Assembly: GCA_036583965.1 (NCBI GenBank)
Contig: JAZBQD010000019.1
Span: 15,081,585 to 15,145,584 of the forward strand
Source: Prunella strophiata
Lineage: Eukaryota > Chordata > Aves > Passeriformes > Prunellidae
Direction of reading: 5' to 3'
Length of the DNA stretch: 64,000 nt
Shown here: positions 1 through 11,640 of the stretch, in pieces
How the letters are laid out: each line of letters starts with the position of its first letter
Position numbering within the stretch: the stretch's first letter is position 1
The notes under the pieces: model-generated
What the model was told of the DNA's origin: nothing
What the model saw: only the letters and a program-made list of their open reading frames with translations
Database searches by the model: none
Made by a program: the position numbers and the translations under genes

Positions 1-1517
1 ATTGGCACAGCTGCTTCAGATATCTGGGCATCTAAATTATTCTGACATCAGAAAAAAACACTGAAAGAGGGACTGATTATGGCCATATTGCTTATGACAG
101 TTTAATGCTTTGGCTGACTGATCACTGGGAAAACTGTTCAGTCACCAGGCACGTTGCAGTTAAGAGGTAAGTAGAATTCATGTTGAGCACTAAGAGCTGG
201 GACATTAGGTGCTCTAGAGTCATTCTTTCTAATATCAGCCTCTTTGAAGTAGCTGTCTTAGGAACAGAAGCAGTTTCCATTTCAGCTTCACAGTCTTTTT
301 GGTTTCATGCTGAAAATTTTGGTATTGATTAGGTGGATCTCAGATGGCTACAAAATTAGAACAAAAAAGAAAAAAAAAATTATGTTAAAAATAGTTTTAA
401 TAAGTCTATTAATTTCTGTCTTTTGAATTTCTGTACATTTTTGCTTCTCTGAGTTTCCTGTCTAGGTTGTCTTAAAAACAACTGGACATTTTAATAATGT
501 TTGGGTACTACTTTGGAGCCAGTGTATTGATACCAATAAATTGATTTCCTTTTTTAAAATAACGTTAGGATCAGCACAAAGTAGAAGCACAACTGTCATA
601 GAAAAGTATCTGAGAACATTTTTGGAGAAAGCAAATCTAGGGAGTACAATCTAACCTTCACCTCTATAAGTAGATCACATGGACTGGAAACAGTGCTCTT
701 CCAGTCTGCATTGCCAAGTGACTCTTGACCCTGTATGAAAAAGAGAGAAGAGCAGGCAAGAGCCACACTTCCCCACTTTTCCAAGTCAACTACATCTAAA
801 CTCCATACATCTGTCAGGGCCATGACTTGCTGAGAGGAATTGGCCCACAAATATAGGCCAATAACAGCTTTTGAGGGTTCTAGTTGAGGATTAAAACCAT
901 TCAAGGTTTGATAGAAATTATGTTTGTATAACTGAAATGTAAAGATTTTTTGAAAAATTACATGAGATACATTTGATGTTAATTTTTGGAACAAAAAAAC
1001 TTGAAAATCACTGTTGTTTGTAGACCATCATATGTTTTTGTTTGGGTTTATTTATTTTTTACAAACTCTTACTGGCAGTCCTTCTGTTCTTGTTGCAGCA
1101 TAAATTGTGAAGGCAATTTAAATTTGTGCCTAATGAAAGCATTCTGATCCATTTTAGAAACCCTACTTCTTTCTTATAGCTCATGGTTGTGCATGTGAGA
1201 CAATCAAATGGTGGAGTTCCATATAAGTGAATCCTCTTTGGTGTGGAGGTGTCTTTTGTGCAGAAAAAAATCTGTGGAAAGTTATGCTATGGCTGCTGAT
1301 GCATGACTTACAGATTGTACTTGCAAGGACTGAGGTACTTAACCTGTTTCAGCAGATTTGAACCCATACCTGGCAGATACAAATCCATTAAAAACAAAGA
1401 AGTATTTAAAATACTCATGAGGCCCAGAGGATAAGTTCCAGGCTGAAGCCTCACAGAGAGAGGTCAGCTAGAGACTGAAATGAAAAATATTGGTAGAATT
1501 TTCAGCAAATTGAGACA
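1..1517. other. Unique AT-rich non-coding stretch
   Basis: No repeat family or convincing exon is seen. There is a short A-rich patch near 360-380. The 132-codon frame on the minus strand (596-994) has no recognisable domain, and no paired splice signals were noticed. It is treated as chance. Confidence 0.6.
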
Positions 1518-1700
1518 GAGTAGTACAGTTTAGTGGATAGGACACTAGCATGGGAGTAAGAGAAGAGAATTTATCTGTAGTTCTGCTGTTAGAAGCTCTG
1601 AATGCCTGTCTCAGCTGGGCCAGATATGTTTCCATCTGTAAAATTGAAACCATTCAATATGATATCCATAGGTACCAAGTGCCATGTACTGTTTCTCCAT
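1518..1700 (+). repeat. MIR-type tRNA-derived SINE remnant (ancient)
   Basis: The order of landmarks matches a MIR element read on the plus strand. A 'gtttagtggataggacact' block resembles the MIR 5' part 'catagtggatagagcact'. It is followed by 'gggagtaagag' (MIR: gggagtcaggag), then 'gttctgctgtta' (MIR: gctctgccact), and finally 'gtttccatctgtaaaattg' near 1628-1646 (MIR: gtttccccatctgtaaaatg). Several indels separate the blocks, as expected for a very old amniote insertion. The 69-codon frame 1550-1759 lies over this element and is not a gene. Another CORE-type SINE is possible. Confidence 0.62.
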
Positions 1701-2681
1701 CACAGTTTCTTCTGAGCAAGTGTTTTCCTCTATTTACTCCAGCTAGAGACATGTTTTAGGTTGGAAAATAAAAATATTTAGATAGATGTTTAGTACTAGA
1801 TCAAAGAGGTTCTTGAGAATGAAATGCTACACAACCTGATTTAACCTTTGTTGCCTCACCAGCAGTAGGCTGGTAAGTTTGTAAATCAGAGGTCACTTTC
1901 CCCTCTGGCATATTATTTAAAATCCATTCTGAAGAAAGGATAAAACAATTTAGATCTTATCAAGAAGGCATCTGAGCAAGGGTGAGATGCCAAGGAAAAA
2001 AAAGGTTGGCTCTCTGTCATATATTCTAGAGGAGGGACAGCATAAAGGCTGTAGAAGAAGACATTGGAAGAGTAAAGGGGGAATATAAATTCATTGGTTT
2101 TTTTCTCAGTGAGAGCTTGCAACTGTTTGTTTTCTGAACTGTTTCCAATGACTATGTTAAGAGAGGGATGGATCTGAAGGATTTATCACCTGCCCTAGCC
2201 TGGCAATGCAGAAAATTATGAGTTTGACAACTTCATGATCTGTATCTGGGTGTGACATTTTTACTGGTCCTTTAGTGTGTATGCCTATATTTGTGTTTAC
2301 AAAGACAACAGTTTTTCTTTCAGTGTTGTCAACATCCCACTGAGAGGTCTTCCAGTGCATACTTACCAAATGTGCTTGTAATCACTAACAGCAAGATAAA
2401 TGCTACTACTGCACATTGTAATTTCATTAATTTGATGAAATCTGTTTTGGCTTGTCACTTGCTCCCTACCAAAATAAATTACAATGCTGTAATGCTCCAC
2501 TGTGGTAAGTGGATAACCACTTCATGGCAGGTGTTGAGCTGAGCTGAGAATTATGGCAACCTCAAAGCAACTGTTTGGAGTGATGGGGTTTATTCTATTA
2601 GTGCTTGTAATAGTGTGGAGGTTCTGCACCAGAATCAGCAGTGTGTTTCATCTAAGTAAGATGACCCTTACTGCAGGAATG
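1701..2681. other. Unique non-coding stretch
   Basis: No repeats or gene signals are recognised. The open frames on both strands are under 85 codons and overlap each other. Confidence 0.6.
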
Positions 2682-2714
2682 GTTGACCAATGTTGACCAA
2701 TATTGTTGACCAAT
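2682..2714. repeat. Short tandem repeat, three copies of GTTGACCAAT
   Basis: The decamer GTTGACCAAT occurs at 2682-2691, 2692-2701 and 2705-2714. The first two are contiguous and the third follows a 3-base insert. Replication slippage is the simplest explanation. The unit contains CCAAT, so a cluster of CCAAT-like sites is a by-product. Confidence 0.85.
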
Positions 2715-5700
2715 GCTTTGCCCCATCCCCTCTCTCCTCCCAGAAAGGACAACAGCTAAGAGCAGCAGGGTTATGAAGGGAATAAGCTCTTTGTACTGAC
2801 CACAGGGCAACTCTGTGAAACGGATGGGATCTCACAGGGCTGGCTGTAAGTGACCTTCCAGTCACCCATGCTCTGGAACAGCTCGGTTCTTGATCCAGGG
2901 CAGGAGACACAGCAGCTGGGATTTGGCCAAACGTTGCAGCTTGCTGACCCTGCTCATGCCATTACTGTGTCCTTTGCAGTAATAGCAGGAGATCAGCCCC
3001 ATTCCATCTGGGGACTTCCTCATGCCAGAGAAATCCCTAAGGAAGCAATTAAACTACAACAAGCTTCATAGTAACTTGCATTTTAGCCTGTGATCTAACT
3101 TTGTAACTCATGATTAAAAGCTAGGTGGAATACTGCTGATTTTTTTTCCTAACAGTAAGGAGATTTACAGCGTTAAAATTTTATTCCTATGTCTTGAGAT
3201 GTTATAAACATTGTAAACATTATAGATGAGATTTGTAAACACAAGTTATTTATGCAGCAAAACATAAATACATGCCTAGATTAAGTCAGCTGGTAAAAAT
3301 AATCATTACTCATTATTGCCATTTAACTTTATGGAGTGACCTAAATATCTTACAGAGCAAACACAATTTATTCTTGAAATGTTGCTGCTCGTTAGGGCCT
3401 CAGTGTGTGAGAGAACTGCATGTGCTTCCCTCACAGGTTATCTGAGGTGCCTCAGGTGTGGGCTTGCAGCATCTCTTTAGCACATCTTCTCTCATAATGT
3501 CTTGTACACATGATTCCTATCAGTGGAAATTTTAATCTATTCTTTGCATTTGTGTGTCTTCTGGTGGCCAGAAGGACAGTTTCAATCTGGCAAAGAATAC
3601 TCTTGTGAATTTACAGAATACAGTTTTTAGGAGAATTTTACTTTAACACATCTGTGTATTGAACGTTTCACTTCTGCTACCAGCTGTTACTCACCTGAGA
3701 TATGGGAAAGTGATTGGGGAAGGGGGGAACCAAGGGTGTTCTTGAAAAAAAAGTCTTCATGTCTCCATGACAAGTGTCTCCTGGTGGAAGGCAGAATGCC
3801 TATATCAGCTTTCACCAAGAGAGAGGAAAAATGGGAATACCTGGAGAGCTTTGTCCTTTCATTACCAGCACCATACAAGTGCAGTTGGAAGTTAGCACTG
3901 TGTCATGTTTCAGTCTGTTTCTAGTTTGCAGCCCTTTAGCCTGTGTGCATTTCCAGCAATGTCATGGATTTTCTGCATGTCTTTACTTTTGCTGCCTGTA
4001 GAGCTTTACAACAGGCACTCATCCTTTAATTTTTTTTTAATATTATTTAATTTTTCCCTGTTTGTTTCCCCAGCTATACCTGTTTGCTCTAAATCAGCTT
4101 GCAAAGTTTTGTTTTGTGTGTAAGTCTGGCAAGAGAAGAGGGGATCTTGAAATTTAAAAAGTAATTTGTGATTTAGTGTGCATACCTCTGGTCAGATTAG
4201 CTAATATTTGAGATTTTCTTATATCCAGACAGTTAAAAGTGAAGGGACAGAATTAATAATGGCAAATTTCACCTCCTCTGAGAATTGGTCTGTACATGAG
4301 TATGTTCAGAATGGTTACTCTTACACTAATTGATATGCATGACTTTCTATAGCTGCATTTTATTGTTGCATTTCCATGCATGTTGCATGTGCTGGAAATC
4401 TCATGCTGATTTCAGATGAGAACAAATCTCTAAGTGGGACATTTTGGTTACATCAACAGTAGTTGCTCCTAAAAACGAGCTTAAAGGATGCTGGTTGTGG
4501 TTACAGAACTCAACTCGTGTTCCGAGATATTCTTCCAAATTTTGCAGTGGTCCAAATCCACATCTCTCTCTTCTGAGATAGTGGAGTTCCAGAAATGGGT
4601 ATGATCTGGCCTAAAAGACCATGTTTGGCACAGTGCTTGCTCATTTAATTTCTTCTGTCCCAAACCACTTCAGTGAGGTTCAGCTTACTCATGAGAGATA
4701 TTCTATCCCTGTGGTGGAGAAATTCACCAACTTCTGATGTGGAACAGACAGAGAAAGCCAAATGCCAAAATGTGTTTGCATAAATACATATGCTGGTGTG
4801 GTGATCCCTTTGTAAACATCTGCACTTGAGAACCTTGTTGGATTTTGAAAGCTCCTTGGAGAACATGGGGAGGGATCTTTTACAGAACTCTAACTTGCAA
4901 TACAAACAAACACTGCAAGCAAAAATATTTTTGGTGCTTTTTGGGAAATTGCACTATTTGCCTTAACCTAGAATTTTAGGTGAGACAAGCAATTTGACAA
5001 TATGAACAATTCTACAGGACAGGAGTATGTATTTCAGTTGAGCTGCCATAGGCTATTTTTAGAAGTTTTAGCTGTATTTTAAAATTCAGTTACCTTGGGT
5101 TTATTATCTTTTCAGTCAGATTCTGCCCACATTTCAGCAAGGACAGTGGATGTCAGTGGTGCACCAAAACTGCTTCTTTCAAAAGATTCTTTCAATAACA
5201 AAGGTACCACTGTTGGAACAGGTGCATTCAGTTATGCTGTTTGTAAACTCCAAATTTGCAATAATGGTGTGTTTTGAGAGTTTTTCAAGAGCTAAGATGG
5301 TGTTAGGTTTGTTTGGCAAGACTGTTAAAACTCCAGCAGTGTCACAGCAGTTACATATGAGCATGTGTGTCAGCTCAGAGCTGACCCAGCCCTGTCAATA
5401 GGTCTGCATGGTCATTGTCACTTTCTGCAGGTCCTGGAGATCTCTTGATTAAATCTTGACTTGCCAGGTTGAGCAGCTTTTGAGAGCTGATGCAATGACA
5501 GCAAAAGGGAAGGGACACCTGGCATGCATTGTTTTCCTGCATTCACTACATGATTTCAAACCTGGAGGAGCAAAGGGGAATATCACTGGAGTCAGAGGAG
5601 TTAAACTTCTGACTAAAGTCATCAGTTCTTTGCTTCTGTTCATGTCCTTGCTCTCCAGAGTGCTTTTGCCAGCTTTAACAAACACAGAAGCTCATTATGG

Positions 5701-7124
5701 AAGCATACTGTAGGTGCATTATTTTTGTTTCACTTTTCACTTCTCTGTAAATGGGAAAAGGGCCATGGCAGTTTTTAGCTTAAGATGGGAAGACCCTAAT
5801 CTAATGATTTTGAGAAACACAGACCTGATCTGTGGCTCTGAGGTAATTTCCTGTTTATGTCACAGCAGCATTCAATAAGCTGCAGATCACAGGCAACAGT
5901 CAGGTTTCTGCAACAACAGAATGAAGAGAAGATGAAATTTTGCCATGGAGTCTCCTGGTATGCTTAGTGATATTTTTTTTTTTCTCCCTAAGAAACAAAA
6001 ATAGCATCTTAAAAATGATCAGTGCAGTTTCAAATTGAGCCAAAAAATCAGCCAAAAATGCTCTTGTGGCCTAATGCTAAACTTTGTGCATGCTGTAGAC
6101 AGGGTGAACTCCCTGAGAATGTATTGCAGTGAAGAAGGGTGCATGTTTTAGAGGGTGGTGATGGGATAAAGTGCAAGCAAGAACATTTCTGCATACATAA
6201 TACAGATACAGGGCATTAATTACATACAATCTCTCATGTGCACAATTTTGAGCCCATGTATCTGGAGATATGGTAGAAGTTCCATGTTAATAGTTGCTCA
6301 TATGTAATGTACATCTCAATCTGTACATCTACATGACTTTAGTTGGTCTGTGAGGACAATCTGAAAAGAGAAATTAAACTTACAGAAAAAGTTCAACAAA
6401 CTATTAGAGTTGGAAGGAAAATAATGGATTGAAATTAAAACAATGGATTTCTCTTTTTAACCTACATACACTTGTAGAAGATATGTTAGAACATAAGTCT
6501 TCTATGCTCCACTAGAAATAGCAAAAATTATCTTGTTAATTGAAAAACAACCACTGGGTTTGTGTTGTGTGGGATGCAGGTCAGTGTAAAAGTAAAGTGA
6601 GTGCTGTGCCTTGGAATGAATTACAGCTTTGAAGGCTAGGTCCTGCATGCTCATTTTTGGTTTTGGCATTTAATGTCTTCCTCTCGTTCAAATATGTGGG
6701 AGGAATCAAATGTCAAAATCTTCACTGTGTATGATATATAATTTCTCTCTTGTATTTCAGTGGGAGGAACATCAGACCCCAAAATGATTATGTGTCCACT
6801 CATAAAGAATACATCACTGCATATTTTAATGTCAGTTGTGGGAAATGCAGATGGGATAAAATATTGTTGTCACCTTCCCCCTACTGAGTCTCTGCTCGTG
6901 TTTTTCTATGTACTCTTGCAGGAAGCCACCAACCCAGAGCTTCAGTTGTGTCTGGAGCTTTGGTCCTGGCCAAAGCAGACCTCCAGAGATGAGCATGTCC
7001 CAGGACTTCAGAATCCCAGTCCAGATCTAGGTCAAAAGAATGAAACCTAGGGCTTGTGAATAGAGCTTTTTATACTTGAAACAACATGCAAGACATCTTG
7101 AAAATTTCCCATTATTCTCAGTAA
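2715..7124. other. Unique non-coding stretch
   Basis: This 4.4-kb stretch has no identifiable transposon and no exon with paired splice signals. A short segment at 5738-5765 resembles the 3' half of a MIR ('cttctctgtaaatggg'), but the flanks do not support the call. Frames of up to 96 codons are interlaced on both strands and carry no recognisable domain. Confidence 0.55.
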
Positions 7125-7250
7125 GAACATGTCTACTTTATAGATGGAAAAATAGAGCCATGGGGAGGGTAAAGGCCTAGCCACACTTCACAACAAAGTC
7201 AGTGGCAAAATTTATGGAAGCCTGGATCTCCACAGCTCTGTGATTCTTAA
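7125..7250 (-). repeat. MIR-type SINE remnant, minus orientation
   Basis: Read on the plus strand, this shows the reverse-complement signature of MIR. 'ttatagatggaaaaatagag' matches 'tttacagatggggaaactgag'. 'gtaaaggcctagccacactt' matches the 'ttaagtgacttgcccaaggtcaca' region. 'aagtcagtggcaaaatt' matches 'aagtcagtggcagagct'. 'agcctggatctccacagctct' corresponds to 'acccaggtctcctgactcc'. The blocks are in the correct order with plausible spacing over about 125 bp, and divergence is high. No gene overlaps it. Confidence 0.65.
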
Positions 7251-7306
7251 AAACAACTGGGCTCAGCAATTTACATCCTTTTTGTGTTAACTCTATTCTC
7301 AAATAT

Positions 7307-7356
7307 GGTGTCATTTATAGAATGACACCCAAATTTGGGTGTCATTTATAGAATGA
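7307..7356. repeat. 19-bp direct repeat enclosing a 26-bp perfect palindrome
   Basis: The 19-mer beginning GGTGTCATTTATAG and ending AATGA occurs at 7307-7325 and again at 7338-7356, a 31-bp period. Between and overlapping the copies, 7321-7346 is a spacer-free perfect palindrome with half-site AATGACACCCAAA. Slippage or template switching during replication could create both at once. No transposon ends are recognised. Confidence 0.9.
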
Positions 7357-10300
7357 ATCCTGAGGTGACAGGAAATAAAGCAGAGGAAGAGTGTGGGAGA
7401 TGCTGTGTTGGATCTGAGATGGACACTGCAGGCCAGCAGCAGGGGCTGCAGGGAGCCAGCAGGTCCTTTTCTCAGGTTTCTCTGCCTAGCTCTTGCACAC
7501 ACCTTGAGGATGTTGCCTCTTCCAGTAAATGATGCTAGAGAGGTTAGGGACCACAATACAGTTTGTGCAGGTTCCTATGTCTGTTTGCATTGCTCCTGGT
7601 GCTGAAGCATGCCCAGAGCAGCAGAATGGAGAGGAAAAAAAGCTTCCCTGCCCTTGTGGGCTCTGGACTTTACTCTGTGCCTTGTCTGGGTTCAGCTCTC
7701 TTCCACAGTGCACTGCCTTGTGGTTGTGTCTGTGTTTGGTCTTAGACACAAATATCATTCATGGTTCCCCAAGACAGGGCCAGGCAAGACCAAACTCTGT
7801 CCTGTGCCTCCTTGCACCTTGTTTAAAACTGGGGTTCTAAACAAGTTTTGTGGGGGAGTCCAAAGCCTATTAGAAAGAAATGAAAGTCTTACATCAACTT
7901 CAGGGGGGTTTGGATCAGGCCTTACATGTCTTTTCTTACTCCTAGTGCAGTCTCTGGGATTTTTGCCAGGGATTCATTGGGAATAGTTTGACTTCACTGT
8001 GACCAGGACTGGGTCCAAGATGTGCATACACAAGGGGAATGAACAGTCTTTTCAAAAATTTTTAATTCCCTCTCAAGGCTCCACAGCAATGCAAAATGGT
8101 GTAAAGCAACACAAACAACAGCATATCCTAGGAACAGAGATGAGAATTCTAAGTACATGCAGTTTTATTGAATGTTATCAAGGCTCCCTAGTAGTTAATT
8201 TGATTAAATGGAGCTCCCTGAATGTTCTTTCTCTAAAAGTGATTTACAAAGTGTTTTAACATGAGGAGTTTCCAAAAGCACTTGGATGTCAAAGAAGAGC
8301 TATTAATCTTTATATTAGCATTCTGAAAAACAGCATGTGTTCCTTGATTAGTTGATATTTGTTTGCATTCTTCTTTTCTACAGAGGATTATCACTTTGAC
8401 CTTTTTAAACATACTGTAGTTCTTTAACATTTAGTAGTTAAATATTTTCATGGTTATAAACTGGCATTAATCTGGTTTTCACCTGGTGTAAATAAGGACT
8501 GAAGCCCACAAAGAATACTGAAAAACCTCAGATGTGAGTTCTAATAATCTTTATCTCATGAAACATATTAGTGAGCAAGCTAGCATGCCATATGTTTGAC
8601 CATCTTGGACAAGTCCCACTGGGGCCAACCCTGGCCAGCTCTTGCCCATGCTGATTGTCTAACTGATTTCAGCAGGACTGATCAAGGGAGATGAAGGATT
8701 TCTGCCTCCAGCCTTTGCTGAAAAGAAACTCAGGCAGGATTGGCCCAGTGGGCAGATTATGGGTTTTCCCTTGCAATGCAGATACGTGTCTTTCAGGATT
8801 TTAAATAAATGTGAAGTATGCACTCTAAACAGAAAAGTGATAGACACTAATTTATGTGTGGTTTACTTCTGTTTTGTGGTGGGTTTCAACTGTACCTTGG
8901 GTGTGTATTCCTTCTTGATATTTCTGCTCTGTGTGTGTGCAATCAAAAAGTCCTGTAAGCTACACAGCATTTGTCTGGTGACACTTTCAGCCTCTTGGGA
9001 CAGAGAGTGAGGCTGGAAGTTGCAAACAGCAGAGGTCCTGTGCACTATCAAGCAGAGGCAAAAATAAGTATCATAAAGATTCATAGAAAAGGGCATTTAT
9101 TTTGTTCCAAAAGAAATTAGGAAGAACCAGTCTTGGTTGCCATGCTTAGGACTATTGTTATGTTGCTTTGACATTTTCAGTGTCATTAATTTGGCTCTTT
9201 TGTCAGGTGAGACCCCTTAAATTAAACATTGTTTTGGATTGCTTCATAATACTTCTGCTAGGACAAAAACAGAAGAAAAAAGAATCCACTCAATTGAGGA
9301 CCTGCTGCTGGTTATAATTTTGACATCATGTGAAAGAAGACATCATGGACCCTTTTGCCTGTTTTACTAATCAGTATTGTGGGTCTTCCCCATTATTCAT
9401 TAATAATTTGGATTCTGGAGAGCCCAGTCATAATGGAAGCCTTAGAACAATAATTGTATCTTCAGGTGCAGCTGAACTCTGGGTCCTTGCAGCCCCCTGC
9501 AATCTTCCTCAAGGCCATCAGAGCTGCAGCTGGAAACTGGCAGTACCTGCAGCTAGGCTGGCAGAGGGCTGAGGGCATGGGGCCACAAGTAATATCCCTT
9601 TCTTTGAGTATGCAAAGGAACTCTGCCAGGTATTTTGCATTTTTAAGGGTGTTTCTTGGTTATGCTTCAGGCTTTTGCTGTGTAAGTCTATTTCCCTTTC
9701 TCTCCTTTTGTCTGCCCAGCTCTGCTTCTTGGTGTGTGATTTTCTTTGGTTACTCTACTTTCTTGATTAAATTTTGGTTGTCACTACTCTGCTGTGTCCT
9801 AACTTCTGGTTTCTGGCCATCTCAGCTCTTGTATGCTCTTCTGACCTTGTGTTTCATATTCCTAAGCCATAATGTATTTCTTTCTTAACCTTCCTACCTT
9901 CCAGTCTTCATCTTCAAATATTAGATACATTAAATCTGCATACAAATTTATACATGCACATAAATTGGGAAGATAGATGATTATTAGAGTGTGGAACTTG
10001 AAAATAAGTAACATATGTGCTTTTCCCACCCTTGTAGGGAAATTTAGGTGGTTTGTGTAAGCACACTGGCTTATATTTGGTTAAAATAAGCACTTTACCT
10101 AACCCATCGACCCTAGTCCCAATCCCTATTCCCTGGAGGATTTGGTTTGGCTTGGCAAATGCTGCAAAAAGGGGCAATCTGCTCCCCTCTGCCAGCAGAC
10201 TGCTGCCTGAGTCTGATACTCATCCACTTAACTGGCTTTCATGAAGTGCAGAAATGCATGTTGGGTTGGGCCTGCTAATGGTGCATAGAGTTTTTCCTGT

Positions 10301-10904
10301 AGTAAGCCCTAACACATTTTTAACAAAGTTTGAAGATTGTTATTTTTTGCAGAGCATTTGTGCAGACAGCTAAGTAACAGGTGGTGAATTCCCACATCCC
10401 CAAATTTAGGCTGGAATTTTCTACACCCAAACCCCTTTGCTTTGGCTGCAAGGCAGTAATACAGCACATTACAACTGGTCCTGTAGAGTCTGGAAAACTT
10501 TTGGTAGGCTGCCACAAATCCCACAGCCTTTTGGCTGACCCATCACTGCCTATGTACAGCAGGGATAGCCAGCTTTTGTGTAGGAGCCACTGTATTCCCA
10601 AGGAGGTATTTTGGGCAGACCAGATACAGCCACGTTTATGCACTTGAGTTTTAGAAACTTTCCAGACTCCATCTGCACACTGCTTCCCTTTCCTGCCCCT
10701 CTCCAAACAGCACCAAGCAGCCATGTGGCTGGCTGCTTGAGGTTGGAGACAGTGGTGTTGTGGGCCACCTTTTGCCACGGGGCTGCCACTTGACATTCTT
10801 GATGTGCATGAGCTGTTCTTGCAGGGTGCCCATGGCTGTGATAAGCAAAAGCTTTCTCTTTTTTTCTCTAGCTTTATTCAAGTGTGACAAAAAAAACCCT
10901 GATG
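7357..10904. other. Unique non-coding stretch with a pyrimidine-rich block
   Basis: No identifiable transposon. From about 9600 to 9910 the plus strand is strongly C/T-rich, which produces a hydrophobic-looking 144-codon frame (9454-9888). A 158-codon minus-strand frame (10320-10796) is long for this window, but it has no recognisable domain and competing frames on the other strand. Neither is called as a gene. Confidence 0.5.
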
Positions 10905-11640
10905 CCATATGGGATATTCATTCACACTAGGAATTTAGTGCTATGTCTTGCCTGTCACTTAATTAGCTGTTATTTATTTTAATAGAATGCATAATGCAAG
11001 GAATTATTTTTATTTAAGGGACTTAAGTTGACTTAAAGCCATAGGGAGGAGGAAAAATCCCCACATCTACAAGAAGTAATAAAGTGCTTTTGTTTTCCTA
11101 AAATTATTACTATTTGAAGTCCAGTGTGCCAGATCTGATATTGGAGTAAAGGTTGCACTGGGACTTCACAGTTATTTACTAGGTGATTATTTAGAGTCAC
11201 TTTCTTTTTAGTCAGTTGTAACATTTTACATTTTGGGGGCTTGACTGGGATATGGCATCACACTTGGTTCTAGCTGTGCTGCAGTAATCTCTGTGTGACG
11301 TGGAGCCAGGAAGACCTATAAATGCAGCTGTTGCTTTCATTAAAACCATTACAAAGGTCTATTTGTGGTGTCCCCAAAAATAATTCTGATAATTGGTTGT
11401 TAATTTTAATTACTCACCAGTTGAATATCTCGATAGGAGAAACAGGTATACATGCCCAGTTAAACAAAATAAACACATATTCAGTAATAACTGGACATTT
11501 GGGTAACATGTTAAATGTAATAATACTGTGCAGTGATGATTAATTTATAATCTTCATCAAATCAGTGGAAGCAGGACATGGTTAATATGACATCATTGTT
11601 TAGACAGCCCTTTTAATGACTTATTTATATAGGTATGTTC
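10905..11640. other. AT-rich, repeat-free block with homeodomain-type motifs (candidate conserved non-coding element)
   Basis: This stretch lacks visible transposon remnants. It is dense in TAATTA/TTAATT-type cores, for example TTAATTAGC near 10958, TTTTAATTAC near 11403 and GATTAATTTATAATC near 11537. It also carries ATGCATAATGCA-like and TGATAATTGG motifs. Such composition is typical of vertebrate developmental enhancers, but composition alone does not show conservation or activity. No coding potential is seen. Confidence 0.3.

Noticed and set aside
5738..5765. MIR-like 'ctgtaaatgggaaaa' patch
   Set aside because: Only one block matches, with no supporting 5' landmarks, so chance similarity is likely.
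6386..6415. Tiny CR1-end-like string ('ttagagttggaaggaaa')
   Set aside because: Under 20 matching bases and no flanking CR1 sequence.
9454..9888. 144-codon hydrophobic frame suggestive of a membrane protein
   Set aside because: The hydrophobicity follows from the T/C-rich plus strand; no domain, splice or start context.
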